Shown here: one piece after another, positions 21,842 to 34,400 of the stretch
Position numbering within the stretch: position 1 is the stretch's first letter
How the letters are laid out: every line of letters begins with the position of its first letter
Source: Kalaharituber pfeilii
Lineage: Eukaryota > Ascomycota > Pezizomycetes > Pezizales > Pezizaceae
Reading direction: 5' to 3'
DNA length: 64,000 nt
Assembly (NCBI GenBank): GCA_015179045.1
Contig: WHUZ01000001.1
Coordinates: 1,488,001-1,552,000 of the forward strand
Program-made: the position numbers and the translations under genes
Notes under the pieces: generated by a model
What the model was told of the DNA's origin: nothing
Database searches by the model: none
Seen by the model: the letters and a program-made list of their open reading frames with translations, nothing else

Positions 21842-23274
21842 AATGGAGTCCAAGGGCCGGCTACGATGTTGCTAGAACAAAATGTGTAAATATGTAGTGT
21901 ATAGCTTATAGCTTATGGAGCTAAATTTATCTCCGCACTGCCAGATACCCACAGACGACCACTGTTTAGTAATCTTGCAGACGTCAGATTCCAGGACCGT
22001 TGGGCAGGCGGGGCCCTTGCCGAATAGGGATGAGGGTTGACTCGGTATGTCAAGGATTCACAAAGACGACGTTTCCTTAGAAAAGTGCGATCCGTGCAAA
22101 GGATGTTTCTGCGTGGCAGAAATGACACAGAGGGGAAAAAAAAATAATAAATAAAAGAAATTAAAAATAAAAAGGACAAGATGGTCAATTTGTTTATCGA
22201 CCATTATAGTAGTTAGTGATGTACTGCAGTGTTAACAGGGAGAGTATTGGTTGGCATTTGCATGGTGTACGAGTAAGTCAAGTACTTTATGATACCAGCA
22301 TGCTCATGACAGCCTTGTTTGCCTTAAGTACCAGAAGAATTGCGTGACAAGCAATATGACGCAGAAGCAATACGCAGCGATTGATTGAAGGCGCAATGGT
22401 ACGTTACACTACAGTGGTAGTGGTGCAATACAAACTAGCAGTGGTGCTCTATCCACTGAACAAACACCAATGCGCCTTAGGCAATGATAGTCAGCCGCAC
22501 CGCTCCCCAAATTACGAATTGCAACCAATCCCGTATGTAGATCAACCACATCCAGGGGAGGCGGTATGATAGCCTACCCCATTCAAGATATCGTTTCGCC
22601 TTTCACAGAATAAAGGGCAGATCGTGGAACTCGAGAGGAACGTACTTGAGGTACCTTTCACACCTCAGCTTATCCAGATTCTGACCCTGTTCTCGCCCCA
22701 ACCATTCGTAACCCACCTCGCTTTGTTCTGGCGCTGCCACACCAGTAGTTCTATTAAAACCCTCCTTCCCACGTCCTGACCGCAGCCGTCTCATCCATAT
22801 CCGTTATCGTGGACGTCACTGAGTTGCATTTCTCAATTACTTGTTGCTCTGATTTCCTCCCATGCACATGCCGACTCTCTCATACTCTGACCTAGTCTTG
22901 ATAGAAAACTCCTGCTTTTGAATATATTGGCTAATCCGATCTCATCAGAAATATTTCACAGGAAGAAAAGAAAAAGATTTTGACATTTTCTCCAACAGCA
23001 GCAGGCCCTGAAAAAAGGCTTACCTCGCTGACACCTTCAAGTCTTGCAAGTGCAAGGTATCGAAGATCAAACCTAAGCTATTTTAACTACTTCCTGAACA
23101 GGAAATCCTGTAGATTGGCACCTGAGACCCTCGCGATTTGGCTTGTGAGAACCAGTCTCAAATCTAAGAACCTTAAGCTTAGGTAGATAAACTTACTCTG
23201 ACATCGAAAATCGGGTCTACGGAATAAAACTATCTTCCTCCCTTTCTCCAAGAAACCGAAGGGCAATCATCTCC
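21842..23274. other. Intergenic region, one small doubtful frame
   Basis: A minus-strand 63-codon frame at 22603-22794 (MRRLRSGRGKEGFN, ending FHDLPFIL) has an ATG and protein-like composition, but no known motif and no visible partner exon. Otherwise nothing recognised. Confidence 0.4.
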
Positions 23275-24370
23275 ATGCCAATGTCCACCACAACCCCTCT
23301 CACTTCCACACAGCCCCCTCCCCCGCCCCCACCAACGCCAGTGGCCCCACCAGGCACCTCTCCTCTGGCTCGAGCAGCGACAGTCGGGTTTGGGACAACG
23401 GAGCCCTCGAGGCGACGGTATGCAGATTTTGGTACATTCTCACCTATGATTTTGGATGATAATGACGGGGATGAGGACGGTGACGGAGCACAACTTGAGC
23501 GGGGAAGGGAGTCGGGGATGTTGCTCGGGAGGTCCAAGAGCGATGCGGGGAGGCTGGCGAGATCGAGGACACCCAAGAGGTTGAGTTTGAGGACGGGGTG
23601 TATGTGCAATCCATCTTTCCCCATTCAATTGCACATTTGTAGAAGCTGATCTGAGGTTGATAACAACAGTCGGCACCATCCCCTCCTGGTACAACCGTAC
23701 CCCTGCACCATTCGACACCCCTCTTACCCCTGCCTACGTCCTACTTTCACCAACGACCACATCCGCTTACCCGGATCTCATGAAGGACGACAAGTTCTAC
23801 AAGTCGTGGGAGGTGCGATACCACTTCTCCCATGCAGGCAGTGGGATTGACGGAGCAATCGCATTAGTGATATTTTTGGGCGGGCCGGTACTAGAGAGTA
23901 AAGATTTTGGGCAGATGGATGTAGAGCAGTGGGCACGAAGTGCAGAGAGGTTCCGGATTAGTGAGCATGGTGTTTCGGGGGGTCGTGATGCAGCAGGTGG
24001 TGATGGCGGGCATGAGCAGGATGGAAGTGGTGTTGTCGAGGGCACAATACCCTTAACGAAGACCTTAATCGAACATATTTCTGAAGTGGGCGGGAGCTTA
24101 GAGCCGGAGAAGGTCGTCCCGTACCTAAGAGAACACTTGCGATATATAGTCGAAACAGTTTGCATCACCCTCCATCCTCTCCCCTCATCTATCAAGAAAT
24201 CGAAGCTGACATTAATGCCCTCACCCTAGGCCAGCCGTGAGATTGTTAATCTCCCCACCTTACAAGTCCGCATCGTGTGCTCGACTGCGGATATTGAGGA
24301 GCCGAGTCGAAGGTCGGAGTACATGTATTTTGATACGGTGTACGATGGGAAGATTGGGGGGTTGAAGTGA
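23275..24370 (+). CDS. Conserved-looking protein of unknown function
   Basis: I do not recognise this gene. A three-exon model from ATG 23275 gives about 320 residues. Exon 1 is disordered: a Pro-rich tract (residues about 13-25), Ser/Arg-rich text, an acidic stretch DDNDGDEDGDG and a basic end. Exon 2, entering after about 23655, has ordered sequence: TTVGTIPSWYNRTPAPFD, SWEVRYHFSHAGSGIDGAI and VVPYLREHLRYIVET. Exon 3 starts after the acceptor at about 24229 (ASREIVNLPTLQVRIVC) and ends YDGKIGGLK at 24370. Splice choice for intron 1 is uncertain: the frame-preserving donor is GTGTAT rather than the nearby GTATGT. Amphipathic, no membrane span, probably soluble. Confidence 0.6.
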
Positions 24371-24863
24371 AGAAATTAGAATTTCTGTACGCTCAAATAT
24401 ATTTCGAAATAAAGAAGTTGTGGTAAACCCTTTTAAGGTTTGCAAGGGCAGAGCTTCACTAGCAATATAGCTGCCCTCGTAATGACTGCCGTGTTCTTCT
24501 TCAGCGACGAATCAAGAAGTCCCAAATTTTCTCGATATCAGTAGAGACAGCCTTAGCGTACTATTCAAAAGATTGTACTGTCAATACGCGGTGAGCTCAG
24601 TCCATTTTGGCCCACCCATGCTCGTCTGTCCAGGCACCACGTTTTAACTGTACCTGCATCATCCTGCATTATGATGTAAATAAGCGCCAAGCTCACACAC
24701 GCCCATCACCCAAGCCAAGATTTTCAATAAACGCGTCCTCCCCAAGTTGATCGCGTGAAGCGTGGCAATAGCACGCGATAGGACTTTTGGCGGGTAGAGG
24801 GCAAGAGAGCACGAGAGCAAGAGCAAGCCTCTCCACATCTACCTCTCTCCACCCATCCCAGCA
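24371..24863. promoter_or_regulatory. Upstream region of NSE1
   Basis: About 490 bases between a plus-strand gene and NSE1. The last 80 bases are CT-rich, a common fungal core promoter feature. No specific factor site was identified. Confidence 0.35.
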
Positions 24864-25890
24864 ATGGCATACACAGACGCAAACAGAGCCTTCATACAAG
24901 CCTTTATGGCTCACCGCGTGCTCACCTTCGAGGACGCAAAACCCATTCTCACTGCAATTCTCTCAGGTACTCCTCCTTCCCCACTCCAATTTGATCCCCA
25001 CATTCACTCTCCCAGCTAGCAGTCCCAATTCCCAGCACCGCGCCGTGACCCCGCAAACCTTGCAAACCTTCATCACCGCTGCCAACACAGCCCTCTCGCC
25101 TTACGACTTCCAGATCCGGTCTATTCCGTCCCAGACAGGGCCAGCACCACGCACAACTTATCACATCTTGACCAACACCACATCCGATGAACTCCTACAG
25201 CTCGCAACAACGCATTCTGCAGAGGAAATTGCCTTCTTCAAAAGGCTTCTCGACGCCATGTTCGAGACGAACAACACTCCCCGCATGGAGCTTTGCGCTG
25301 TGCGATCGATGGAGGCCGTACGCCTCCACAAGCCCCCTGCCCTCCGTCCCGGAGACGGCTCGACTCAACCCACGCAAACCAGTACTGGCCTCAGCATGAA
25401 AGAAGCCGAATCCGCGCTCCGCGCCTTTGTCGAAGAAGGCTGGCTGGACTCCAGTCCAGAAGGCTACTACACCCTCTCTGTGCGCGCCCTCGCCGAGCTC
25501 TCCCGCTACCTGGTAGACACTTACAATGCCGACGCGGATCCAGACGTACCGGATTCGGAGCCCGTCGAGCGGATAAAGTCGTGCTATGGGTGTAAAGAGC
25601 TGTTGACCGTAGGCCTTAGATGCCCAAATATGGAGTGTGGTGTGAGATTGCATGATGCGTGTGCGGAAGGACTATTTAGGTCAAATAGGGCGCCAAAATG
25701 CCTGGTGTGTGGCGGGGAGTGGGCGGGGAGATGTTATGTAGGGGAAAGAGCAGTGAAGGCGGGGAGGATGAGGGCAGGAGAGCAAGAAAGTCGGACAATC
25801 GGCAGGGGGAGTGCAGTGGCAGGGCCGAGTCTGGGGGGGCAGGCGAGCAGGAGGGGGCAGGGCGAGATGGAGGAAGAGGAGGAAGAGTGA
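24864..25890 (+). CDS. nse1: Nse1, RING-like subunit of the SMC5/6 complex
   Basis: Nse1 is a ubiquitin-ligase-type subunit of SMC5/6, acting in DNA repair and chromosome segregation. Two exons, 24864-24966 and 25016-25890, give 325 residues. Start chosen because MAYTDANRAFIQAFMAHRVL is the typical family N terminus; an earlier in-frame start at 24787 reads through the intron. Winged-helix region: LSPYDFQIRSI, YHILTNTTSDELLQLAT and EIAFFKRLLDAMFE, then MKEAESALRAFVEEGWL. The C-terminal RING-like zinc domain shows CYGCKELLTVGLRCPNMEC, RLHDAC and CLVCGGEW. The tail is Gly/Arg-rich and ends in an acidic run. It is convergent with BRE2, 220 bp away. Confidence 0.9.
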
Positions 25891-26110
25891 GTAGGGAAAC
25901 AGGTATGTATGTTGACTTGTGAAATGTGCTGGATCTGTCGTTATGTATCACATCAACAAAATTAAGGGACAGCTATGGTATCTGGAGTTCTTTACATCTC
26001 ATATCATTATTCCATTGGCTTCAATTTTTCAAAACAAATACTCATAAATACTCATAAAGTCCTTATATATATTGTACAATGCACACAACCGATACCACCT
26101 TCTCCACCTA

Positions 26111-28135
26111 CTACTCTTCCTCGACCTCCATCTCCTTAATCTCTTCTGTCCCCCCACCTGTGCCCCCACTCGGGGTCGCATCTCCCGCCGTGCCCTCCCC
26201 TCCACCACTCGAGACCCCACTCCCCGCCCCTCCACCACTCAGTCCCACCAAATCCAATGTAAAGAACGAGTCCACCTCATCCACCAAATCGTACAAAATA
26301 TCCTCCGCAATTTGCTCATCGTAGCGCTCACACACTGGTCTCAGCCTTGGCATCTCTGTCCCCAACACCCCATTCCTCTCAGTCTCCACAGCCGTCACCG
26401 CGGCGGGCGGGGCTTCCTCCCCCGCCTCCCCATCATCGTATCCTCCCCGTTCCCACTTCCCACCGTCCCCTGTCCCTCCGGCTGTGGCGGAAACCACCAC
26501 TCTGGCCCAAAATTGACCTCGACTGCGCCGCCTCTAAATACGCTTACCGCCGGATAATATCCCAGGAACCCGTCATCCAGCTCTCTGCCCCCCACCGCCG
26601 AATTCGGCTTTGAGCATGGCGGGAGGAACGCATATAGATTCTCCCAAGGGGTGCCCATTAGCTTTCCGTTCTTGTACACACGGATGAAGCTTCCAGGGAG
26701 GGTTTTTGCGATGATAGAGTTGGCTGATTTAGAGGAAGAGGTGATGTTGCTGGCCGAGGCGGCCGAGGTCGTAGAGGGGTTCAGAAGCTCGTCCATTTCC
26801 TTGGTAGGCTGGTACTCGAACTGCTCAAAGTAAAGCTGGTTCTTGTAGCGTATCGGGATCCGATCTCTTATCACGTCACCAGACTGCAGTATTGATGCCG
26901 CGACGGCGCAGGAGGAGGGATTGGTGATGCTGGATAAGAGCTCATTACGCTGGACTGAGATGGGTGGCAAGCAAATTTGTAGCCCAATTACGTCACCGGT
27001 TACGAGGGACTCTTGCATGAAGTCAGTCGGGCGGGACATGTGCAATTTTTGTCCATCTTGGTCGCGGAGGCCGTAGGAGTAGGCGTCAAAGCCGACTGGG
27101 GCGTCGAGTGGGGCTGTCCAGATGATATACCGCTCAGTTATGTACAAGTCATTGGCGGTGAAAAGCAGGGAAGTGGGGGGAGGTGCTTACCTTCCCTCCT
27201 AGCCCATCCTACTCTGCAGTGAGCATCCCCACCGCTGCCGATCCCGCGCAGGATCTTACACTCGTAATACCAGTTGCCCTCCCGAACCCCTACATTCCCC
27301 CGTGCCATCCGGAATCCCTTCTCTGTCGTGATGACGGTTACGGTACGGTTGACGTGCACCTGCGCATTCATGTCTTCAAAGTTGAACCTGGGGATGAAGG
27401 GCGGGACTTCGGTCATGCGGTAGGCGACGAGCGGGAGGATGTGGGAGGCCTCACATGGGACATAGCGGAAACCCCTTCGATTCTTCGGACTGCAGGCAAT
27501 AAAGAGCAAGAGATGAGTTCCCAAAACTTACATGCGAGTTCCCACTACCAGGTAGTAGAGGGGATCGAGGGGACGTACTGCTCCGACAACGCAAAAAATT
27601 CCACCCCAATATCTCCCCCGGGCACATTTGATGGCGTCATCACCGGGGGCCTGGCCCCCCTATAATCCGCGTCTTGTGGTTTCGGGAGCCTCCATCGCTG
27701 CAGTGCCGGCGGCGGCATCCCCTGCACTGGCGCAGACGCCGATTGAGCGTCTCCTGCTCCCCCGGTCGGGGGCGCACTGCCCGGGGCATTGGCAGCCGCA
27801 GCCGCAGCCGCGGCGGCCTCCTTCTTCTTCCAACTGTCTTTTTTCTCCCGGGGGGGTTTAGACTTGACGAGGGGCTTGGAGAGGTCCGATGGCGCAGCCG
27901 GCATCTTTGCTGTCGGCTGCATGTGGATCTCGCGGTCGTCATGCGGTCGCTTTTGCGGAATCGTAGCACTCGCACTCGTAGCGGCCGTCGTCGCCGCAGC
28001 AGCCGAATTGGCATTGCCGCTCGCCCCGGCCGCGGCCGGTGGTGGTGCCGGTGACGCGGGGCCCTTCGGCGGCGGCGACGGCGCGTGGGCCTGCTGGGCT
28101 GCGGGCGCGGCCTCGCTTCCGTGGTGGGGTTCCAT
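26111..28135 (-). CDS. bre2: Bre2/Ash2-type SPRY subunit of the COMPASS histone H3K4 methyltransferase
   Basis: Bre2 pairs with Sdc1 and stimulates the Set1 methyltransferase. Exons 28135-27549, 27489-27191 and 27113-26111 give about 630 residues. The first 160 are Ala/Pro-rich with an alanine run of about ten; ATG 28135 was chosen over an upstream GTG. The SPRY region shows NRRGFRYVPCEASHILPLV, PPFIPRFNFEDMNAQVHV, NWYYECKI, HCRVGWARREAPLDAPVGFD, SYGLRD, GDVIGLQI, FIRVYKNGKLMG and AVEVNFGPEWWFPP. The C terminus has the conserved CERYDEQIAEDILYDLVDEVD. Between FGPEWWF and CERYD the frame shifts by one base in a G-rich stretch (about 26405-26500) with no intron visible; an assembly indel is likely there. 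Confidence 0.88.
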
Positions 28136-29112
28136 CCTCACCTGGTTTCGTTTCGCTTCGTATTGGTTGGGTTGGGTTGGCGTGGGTTGGCTTGGGCTCT
28201 CTTCCTCAGCGTCGCGCACGCGATCACTTCATTCACGATCATTCCAGCCCAACAGTGCTCTCTCCGAACGTGATTACCTCTTCATATATTCATGCAGTGG
28301 TTCGGTTCGAGACGTCGAGTGGCTGGCGGCGATGGCGGCGAGGCGGGGGAGGGATGAGGATTGGACACCTTGGCGGGCACAGCAACAAGCTCTTATCGCC
28401 CGCCGTTGTGCCGCTTAATCCGATGCAGTCACATCGCATCTTATCCTATCGTTACCAAAGATTTTAAAATGCTCGCATAACAAGTCGAGAAAGGCAAATT
28501 TATGAAAGATAAACAAAAGTGAAAACTACGCCAACACTCGGAGCAAAGTGCAAATATCTAATCTCAGGTGTATATCTCAAGCACTTATGTAAAGTCGCTC
28601 AGAGTGTGGTGCAAAAGCTTTGTCTCCGCCGTGATAGTACTGCCCTACTCCATAAGCTCATTCAGCTCGGAAGCTCTACTTTAGAGGCCTCATCTCTTTA
28701 GCACGCTCATACGTAGCTCTGTGGCCTCACCAGTACCACACGTTCCCCCCAGAAAGAGCGTGAAAAATAAAAAAGAAAACTGTGGCGCTCATTTGGGCTG
28801 TAAGTACTGTACTGGTGATTGAACAAAGCGAGCTCCCGCAGACCAAACTTGCGTTCCTGCAGCAAGTGTCGACCGCCAAGAACGATAGCTCCCCCCTGAC
28901 CGCCAAGCCCCCGCACCCCCGCACCCCCCCCCCCCAACCAGCGGTTGCCTTGCAACCATAAAGCAAAACAAAGCCCTGATCGCATGTAAACACAGCCGAA
29001 GGAAAAAATAAATATCCCCAGTTCCCACGTCTACTTTGTTGCAACCCAATTCTCTGACACAAACACAACACTACACAGAGCTGCACATACAGGGCTCGTA
29101 GCAGAAAAGATA
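28136..29112. promoter_or_regulatory. Shared divergent promoter region of BRE2 and NUF2
   Basis: 977 bases between two genes transcribed away from each other. It contains a C-homopolymer-rich tract around 28912-28936 and no supported gene. Plus-strand frames over 27789-28467 are shadows of the GC-rich BRE2 start. Confidence 0.5.
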
Positions 29113-30751
29113 ATGTCCTACCGCCCCCGCGAAAGCATCGCCTTCCGCGGTTCTCAGAACCCCCGCCAATCCGTCATCGGCGGCGGCGGCGGCCTCCCGT
29201 CTTCGCAGGGCCTCGGCATCAGCGGCAACAGGAGCGGCGACCGCCGCCCAAAACCCGAGCCCGATGAGAACGAAGAAATCTTCCTGCGGGATGACGAAAT
29301 CGTCGAGTGCCTCAAAGCTGTCGGCATCAATTTCTCCCTCGGCGATCTAAAATCCCCTCTCCCAGCGCAAGTGCAAATCATCTATGAGCAGCTGGTGGAG
29401 GACTTAATGGGCGTGCGTAGAGAGACGGTAGAGCCATTACTCAAGTACGCTACGGCGGAGCTGGAGTTTCCCGAGACACACCGCGACAGCATGGCGCTCA
29501 TGGCGTTTTACAAGTCCCTGAGCAGGCTCATGCTTGTGTGTAATGTTACCGACTTCAGCTTCCAGGACCTGCTCAAGCCGGACTACAAGCGTCTACGAAT
29601 CCACCTTTCGCAAATCATAAACTTTATGCGGTACCGCCACGATAGCGCCAGGAGGCGGCTTATCCAGGAACAGCTGTCCCGACCCGACGAGGCCAGGAAC
29701 AAGTTGCATGAATTAGTGGATGAGAATGAGAGTCTACAGGACAACATTAACAGGACGGAGGAGCAGATTGAGCGGGACAAGCCGCAAATAGAGCTTGCAA
29801 AGGAGACGAATGAGTCGTTAACGCAGGATTTGAGGTCGATGAAGAAGCGACAGGAGAGCTTGGTCAATGACTTTGATAAGGAGAGGAATGAGAGGAAGTC
29901 TATGGCTGCTGCGTTGGTGAGTTCTCTCGCAAATCTCTATTGCGATGATCGAGGTGCTGACGATTCGGTTATAGCAAGATCGGGAATATCTAAAAGTCAA
30001 GCTAAAGCAAGAGTGCGACAAGATCCGACCGTATATCGTGGACTCCCCGGACAAGCTTCAGCAAGTCATAACGGACATGAACAACACTCTCATCACTGAG
30101 AAAACCCTCTGCGACACCCTTGAGCGCAAGATCCGCGCGCTACAAACCAGCACAGAGAGCTTTATTATCATTGAAGCCGACGTGTCAGCATGCATCAAGG
30201 TGATGGAAGAATGCGAAAGCGAGCTTGTCAAAGTTGAGGAAATGTCACGCAAGGTTTCACGGCACGAGGAGATCCTAAAGTCGCGGGAGAACGAGAACAA
30301 GGATATCGAGAGGAAAGAGGCCCTGCTACAAAGGCAGCTAGAGACACTGAAGGAGAAGATCGAAAAAAGTAGGGCGACAGCGGAGCAGAAGCGGGAGATG
30401 GCGCAGAAGAGGATGGAGGAGCTGAAGGGGGTCTATGATGAGCTGAGTAGGGAAAGGCAGGAGAAGAATAAGGAAATGGATAAGAAGAAGATGCGGATAG
30501 AGCAGATTGAGAAACAGGTGAGGTTTACCGTTACCTTTTACCTCCTACCTCCCGGGCATATCATGGAACGACTGAAGTTGCGGTTGATTGTGAGATGAAT
30601 TCTGACTGACCCATGTACGCAGATGATGGATCTAAAAGAGGCCATCGAAGATGAGGTCCATAGGACCCATAACGAGATGGCGCGGATGAAGGCTCACATT
30701 GAGACCTACATACGGGAGATGGAGCAGAGGATGAGCGCTGTTGGGATGTGA
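29113..30751 (+). CDS. nuf2: Nuf2, kinetochore Ndc80-complex subunit
   Basis: Nuf2 pairs with Ndc80 to bind microtubules at kinetochores. Exons 29113-29916, 29975-30517 and 30623-30751 give 491 residues, close to the family length. After a Gly/Arg-rich lead the calponin-homology-like head shows [57 protein letters not shown] and [29 protein letters not shown]. From about residue 175 to the end it is a nearly continuous coiled coil rich in Glu/Lys/Gln, as expected for the Ndc80-Nuf2 rod. Intron 1 has a GTGAGT donor and GCTGAC branch. Intact. Confidence 0.93.
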
Positions 30752-31440
30752 CCACTGCGGCGCATAAACCTCTTCTGCGCCCCGCTTTCTCTTCCCGTTA
30801 TCAACCATGCATTTCATGCATTCACATCTGCTATTACCAATCCCCTCTCTGACGATGAAGATGCTATCTGGAGTATATGTAGCGGTAGCTTCTGGTGTCA
30901 ATCGCCAAGAATGGCTGCTTCCCCTGACCGCCAAGCCCCGGCGTACAGAGAAGCATGGAGGGCATACTTCTGGTAATCTTAAAGCACTTGATCCCGTTGA
31001 GAACTTGTCGCAGTGGGGCCGAGAATGCTCGGCGAAGCGTTCGGTGACCCCTCCTGTGGATTGCACCAGTGTTTCTGGAAGAACCCATGTATATAGGTAT
31101 GAAGGTATCTTGCACTTCAAAACCAGGATGCTGATTGAGGTGCTGTGCAGTGGTAGCTGCATAGAAAAAGGGCTGTTCTGTAGCTGCAGCTGGTGTCATA
31201 GAGCTCGCGCACCACTAGGCTTGGCGCGCAGCAGGGGTCGCAGCAGCTATAGTTCGTCCAACTTCCAGAAATTCGAAAACCTCAGCAAGAACGCAAGTCT
31301 CTTCTCGAAGCTGCTTTCTCTCCCACGCGTACCCTCACGCTGTCACTGACCATGCGACGCTGATCCAATACGCCACACCCAAAGAAGAGGTCTAGTGCAC
31401 TCCAGGCCGCAGCAGCAACGTTCTACGCACCCTCACCACC
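30752..31440. other. Intergenic region NUF2 to CSF1
   Basis: Open frames on both strands here (up to about 180 codons) have no motifs. Nothing else recognised. Confidence 0.5.
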
Positions 31441-34400
31441 ATGAGTGATCTCACTCCCCAAGCCCTTAATCGGCCGTTGAGTTTCAATTGGTACAATTAA
31501 AATAGGAGAATGCTTTGCAGGGCGGTGGCTAATTTACGGGCGGGAGCAGGATCTTTTTGATCGAGCTTTTGGTGTGTAGTATAGTGTATGTTGCTTACAC
31601 ATTCCCTTGGATAACTATGAGTTTTTCTGACTGGCACTGTGGTCCACTAGGACGATATTCTTCTTATTCTACTTCAACCGAGTCTTTGCGAAAATCGTCT
31701 CTGTTGCACTTCGGGCCTACCTACGAACTTGGAGAGGGTCACCAGTATACATTGACATTCAGTCACTTCAGATATCATTACTTGCAGGCCGCATATTTTT
31801 CCGGAGAGTAAGTTATCATGGAAGCAATGAAACAATTCAGATTGTTAGTGGACATATCACTTGGAGATATTGGCTGAGGAAGGTTCGGCACTGTCATAAT
31901 GAGAAAGCTGGCTCCCTCAAAACGAATGAGCTTCCATCAAGGATTCTTGTGAAGCTGCATGGCCTTGAATGGTTTGTCTACAATCGATCACCAGCATATG
32001 ACGCTATTTGGTCCCAAATGGATGACAAAGTTGAAGAAAGAGGGAACGTAGAGTCTTCTTTAGAGTCGAATACAGGCGAGATTGACAAGGATCAAGGATA
32101 TGGGCGCGTCCAGAAGAGTTCCCAAGAAAGCTCGTCCTCACAACAAAAGCCTTCAACAGGCATGGATCCACAGTTTTCACGGCATGACGATTCAGACGGG
32201 GAGAGCGGCGGGCAGGATTGCGGGCTTTTGATGGACTCCCTGTACCTAAGACTCCTGCCAATACGAATAGAGTGTCATAAGGGTGGAATCGTTATGGGTA
32301 ACAACAACACACCCTCAATAATTGTTGCTAAGTTTCGGGAAGCCGATGGCACAATTGAAGCAACATCGGTATTTTAAGACACGATTTGTCACTTGAACCA
32401 TGCTGACATGGTGGAAAGTCTAGGGGTCCTGATTGTTATAAACAGGCTTTCAACCTCCATTTTATCGATCCAGTAATCTCAATCAAGGAGAATTTCGATT
32501 ACAGAGAGTCCCAGTTGAGTCGTGGTGCTCGGATAATGACTGAGCAACCTGTCCAGCCCAAACTTTGGACTACTGTGCGTGACCTACTTCCATTGTTTCA
32601 TTTATCTCAGGAATCTTTGATCCCTCCTATTCCACCAGATACCGGGCCGCCAAGACAGGAGCGTTGGGTAGGATTAGCAAGATATCTCGATGAAAATGAT
32701 GAAGAAGAAAGACCGGCTTTTGAGCCTGCAGAATATGCTGTCGTAACAACAATACTAGATTCTCGAGATGTTCAGTTGAACATGTATTGGGATGTGCCTG
32801 GGGAAGTACCTGCAAATCCTGTCCAAAGTCCATCGGCGACTGAATTTGCTAAGGACATCAATGGTAATATACCACCGCAATGGGGTATCGACCTCGCGAT
32901 TTCTGGTGGTACCATCAACTATGGTCCTTGGGCAGATCGTCAGCGGTTTGAGCTGCAAAACATGTTCTTCCCGCGGCTATATAAGGACGCCGTATCCTCT
33001 AAGCCCCTAGAACCGGGTGCTGCACGGCAACCCACTATCTTCGAGTTATTTGTTGAACTGAAAGAATCTACGATATTAAGAATTCCTATCCGGGAAGAGT
33101 CGAAGGACTGGAAATACAGGAGAAAGTTGAACGAAGGAGAGGTTAGAGGATTCGGATGGATCGATTTGAAAGTTGGAGCAGGGTCAACGATCAGTAACTC
33201 TATGGCAATGGTTGCATCGAATACAGGCTGGGACAATAAGCTAAACTTAGATTTGAAGAACTGCGAAATTCGTTCCAGCGTCAACAATGGATTATTTCTA
33301 CAAACCGAGCAAATAAGTGTCCTTGGAGATATATCAAACCCACTCAGATGGAACGGCTCACGCCACTGGACGTTTGATATTGCCATGCCTCGTCTGAAGT
33401 TGTTCCTGTTGAGAGAACACGTGACCCTGCTCACGGATCTTGTAGGGGATTGGGCAAGTGGACCGCCGCAGGATTATTTCATATTCTCGCCTTTCAAATA
33501 TGATCTTAATCTTCTCAGCACTGACTTCGAGATTTATTTGAATGTGAACGATGGAAATATCATTAATAATCCGTCTGATCTTGATGACAACACATTTCTT
33601 GTCCTCAAGGGTGATCAACTGAAGAGCTTGATCCAGATTCCCATGCATAGATTACGACCTCCTTTTAATGAGATACCTTTTACTGTGGATGTTAACACTC
33701 TGAAGCTAAATTTACATACTCCACCATGGAGTACACAAGCCTCTTTTCTCGAATATCCGGAAGTAGCAATGGTCCATGACTTTGCCTTGTCAGGTAAATA
33801 CAAATACCATGCACTTACTTCAGCGGACCTCATCGATACCCTCACCCTTGATATTCTCGGGTCAAATCTCGGTTTCACTTTTTATGGGGTCCTCATACGA
33901 TATTTCTTGATTATACGGGAAAATTATTTTGGGGAAAATGTGCACTTCAAAACTCTTGAGGAGTACAAGAGAAAGGATCCTGAAAGCCTCCACGGTGTCA
34001 AGAAACCAAATACTCCAGTAAACGGCCTGGATGTTATTCTTAGTGTAGAAGTAAAGGATAGTTTTGTGTTATTACCTGCTCATATCTACTCCGCAAAAGA
34101 GGCTATCCGGCTAGATGTAGCCTTGCTAAACCTGGATCTGAGATTCACGAATCCCTATATGGGTTTGTTCCCCTTACATCTCACCTCCAGAGAAGCTACT
34201 GATTATTGATCCAGACCTGCTGGTCAATGGCAGTCCCATATCAGCAAGCCTTTGCTCAGTCGCTGACCAGGTTGATGCTACTCCGAAGGGCATTCCCGCG
34301 CCAGCACAGCTATTTCTCGATAGCTTGGTCATATACGGCCATCGCCTATTTGGCTTGCCTCCTACAGAGCCCACTTATGTTTGCAACTGGGACTTATGCT

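Noticed and set aside
24787..24863. Upstream ATG for NSE1
   Set aside because: That frame reads through the first intron and lacks the conserved N terminus that begins at 24864.
27789..28467. Two plus-strand frames of 142 and 209 codons
   Set aside because: They mirror the GC-rich Ala/Pro-encoding start of BRE2 on the minus strand and contain no motif.
30632..31349. Overlapping frames of 111-180 codons between NUF2 and CSF1
   Set aside because: Both strands are open over the same stretch and neither has family motifs.
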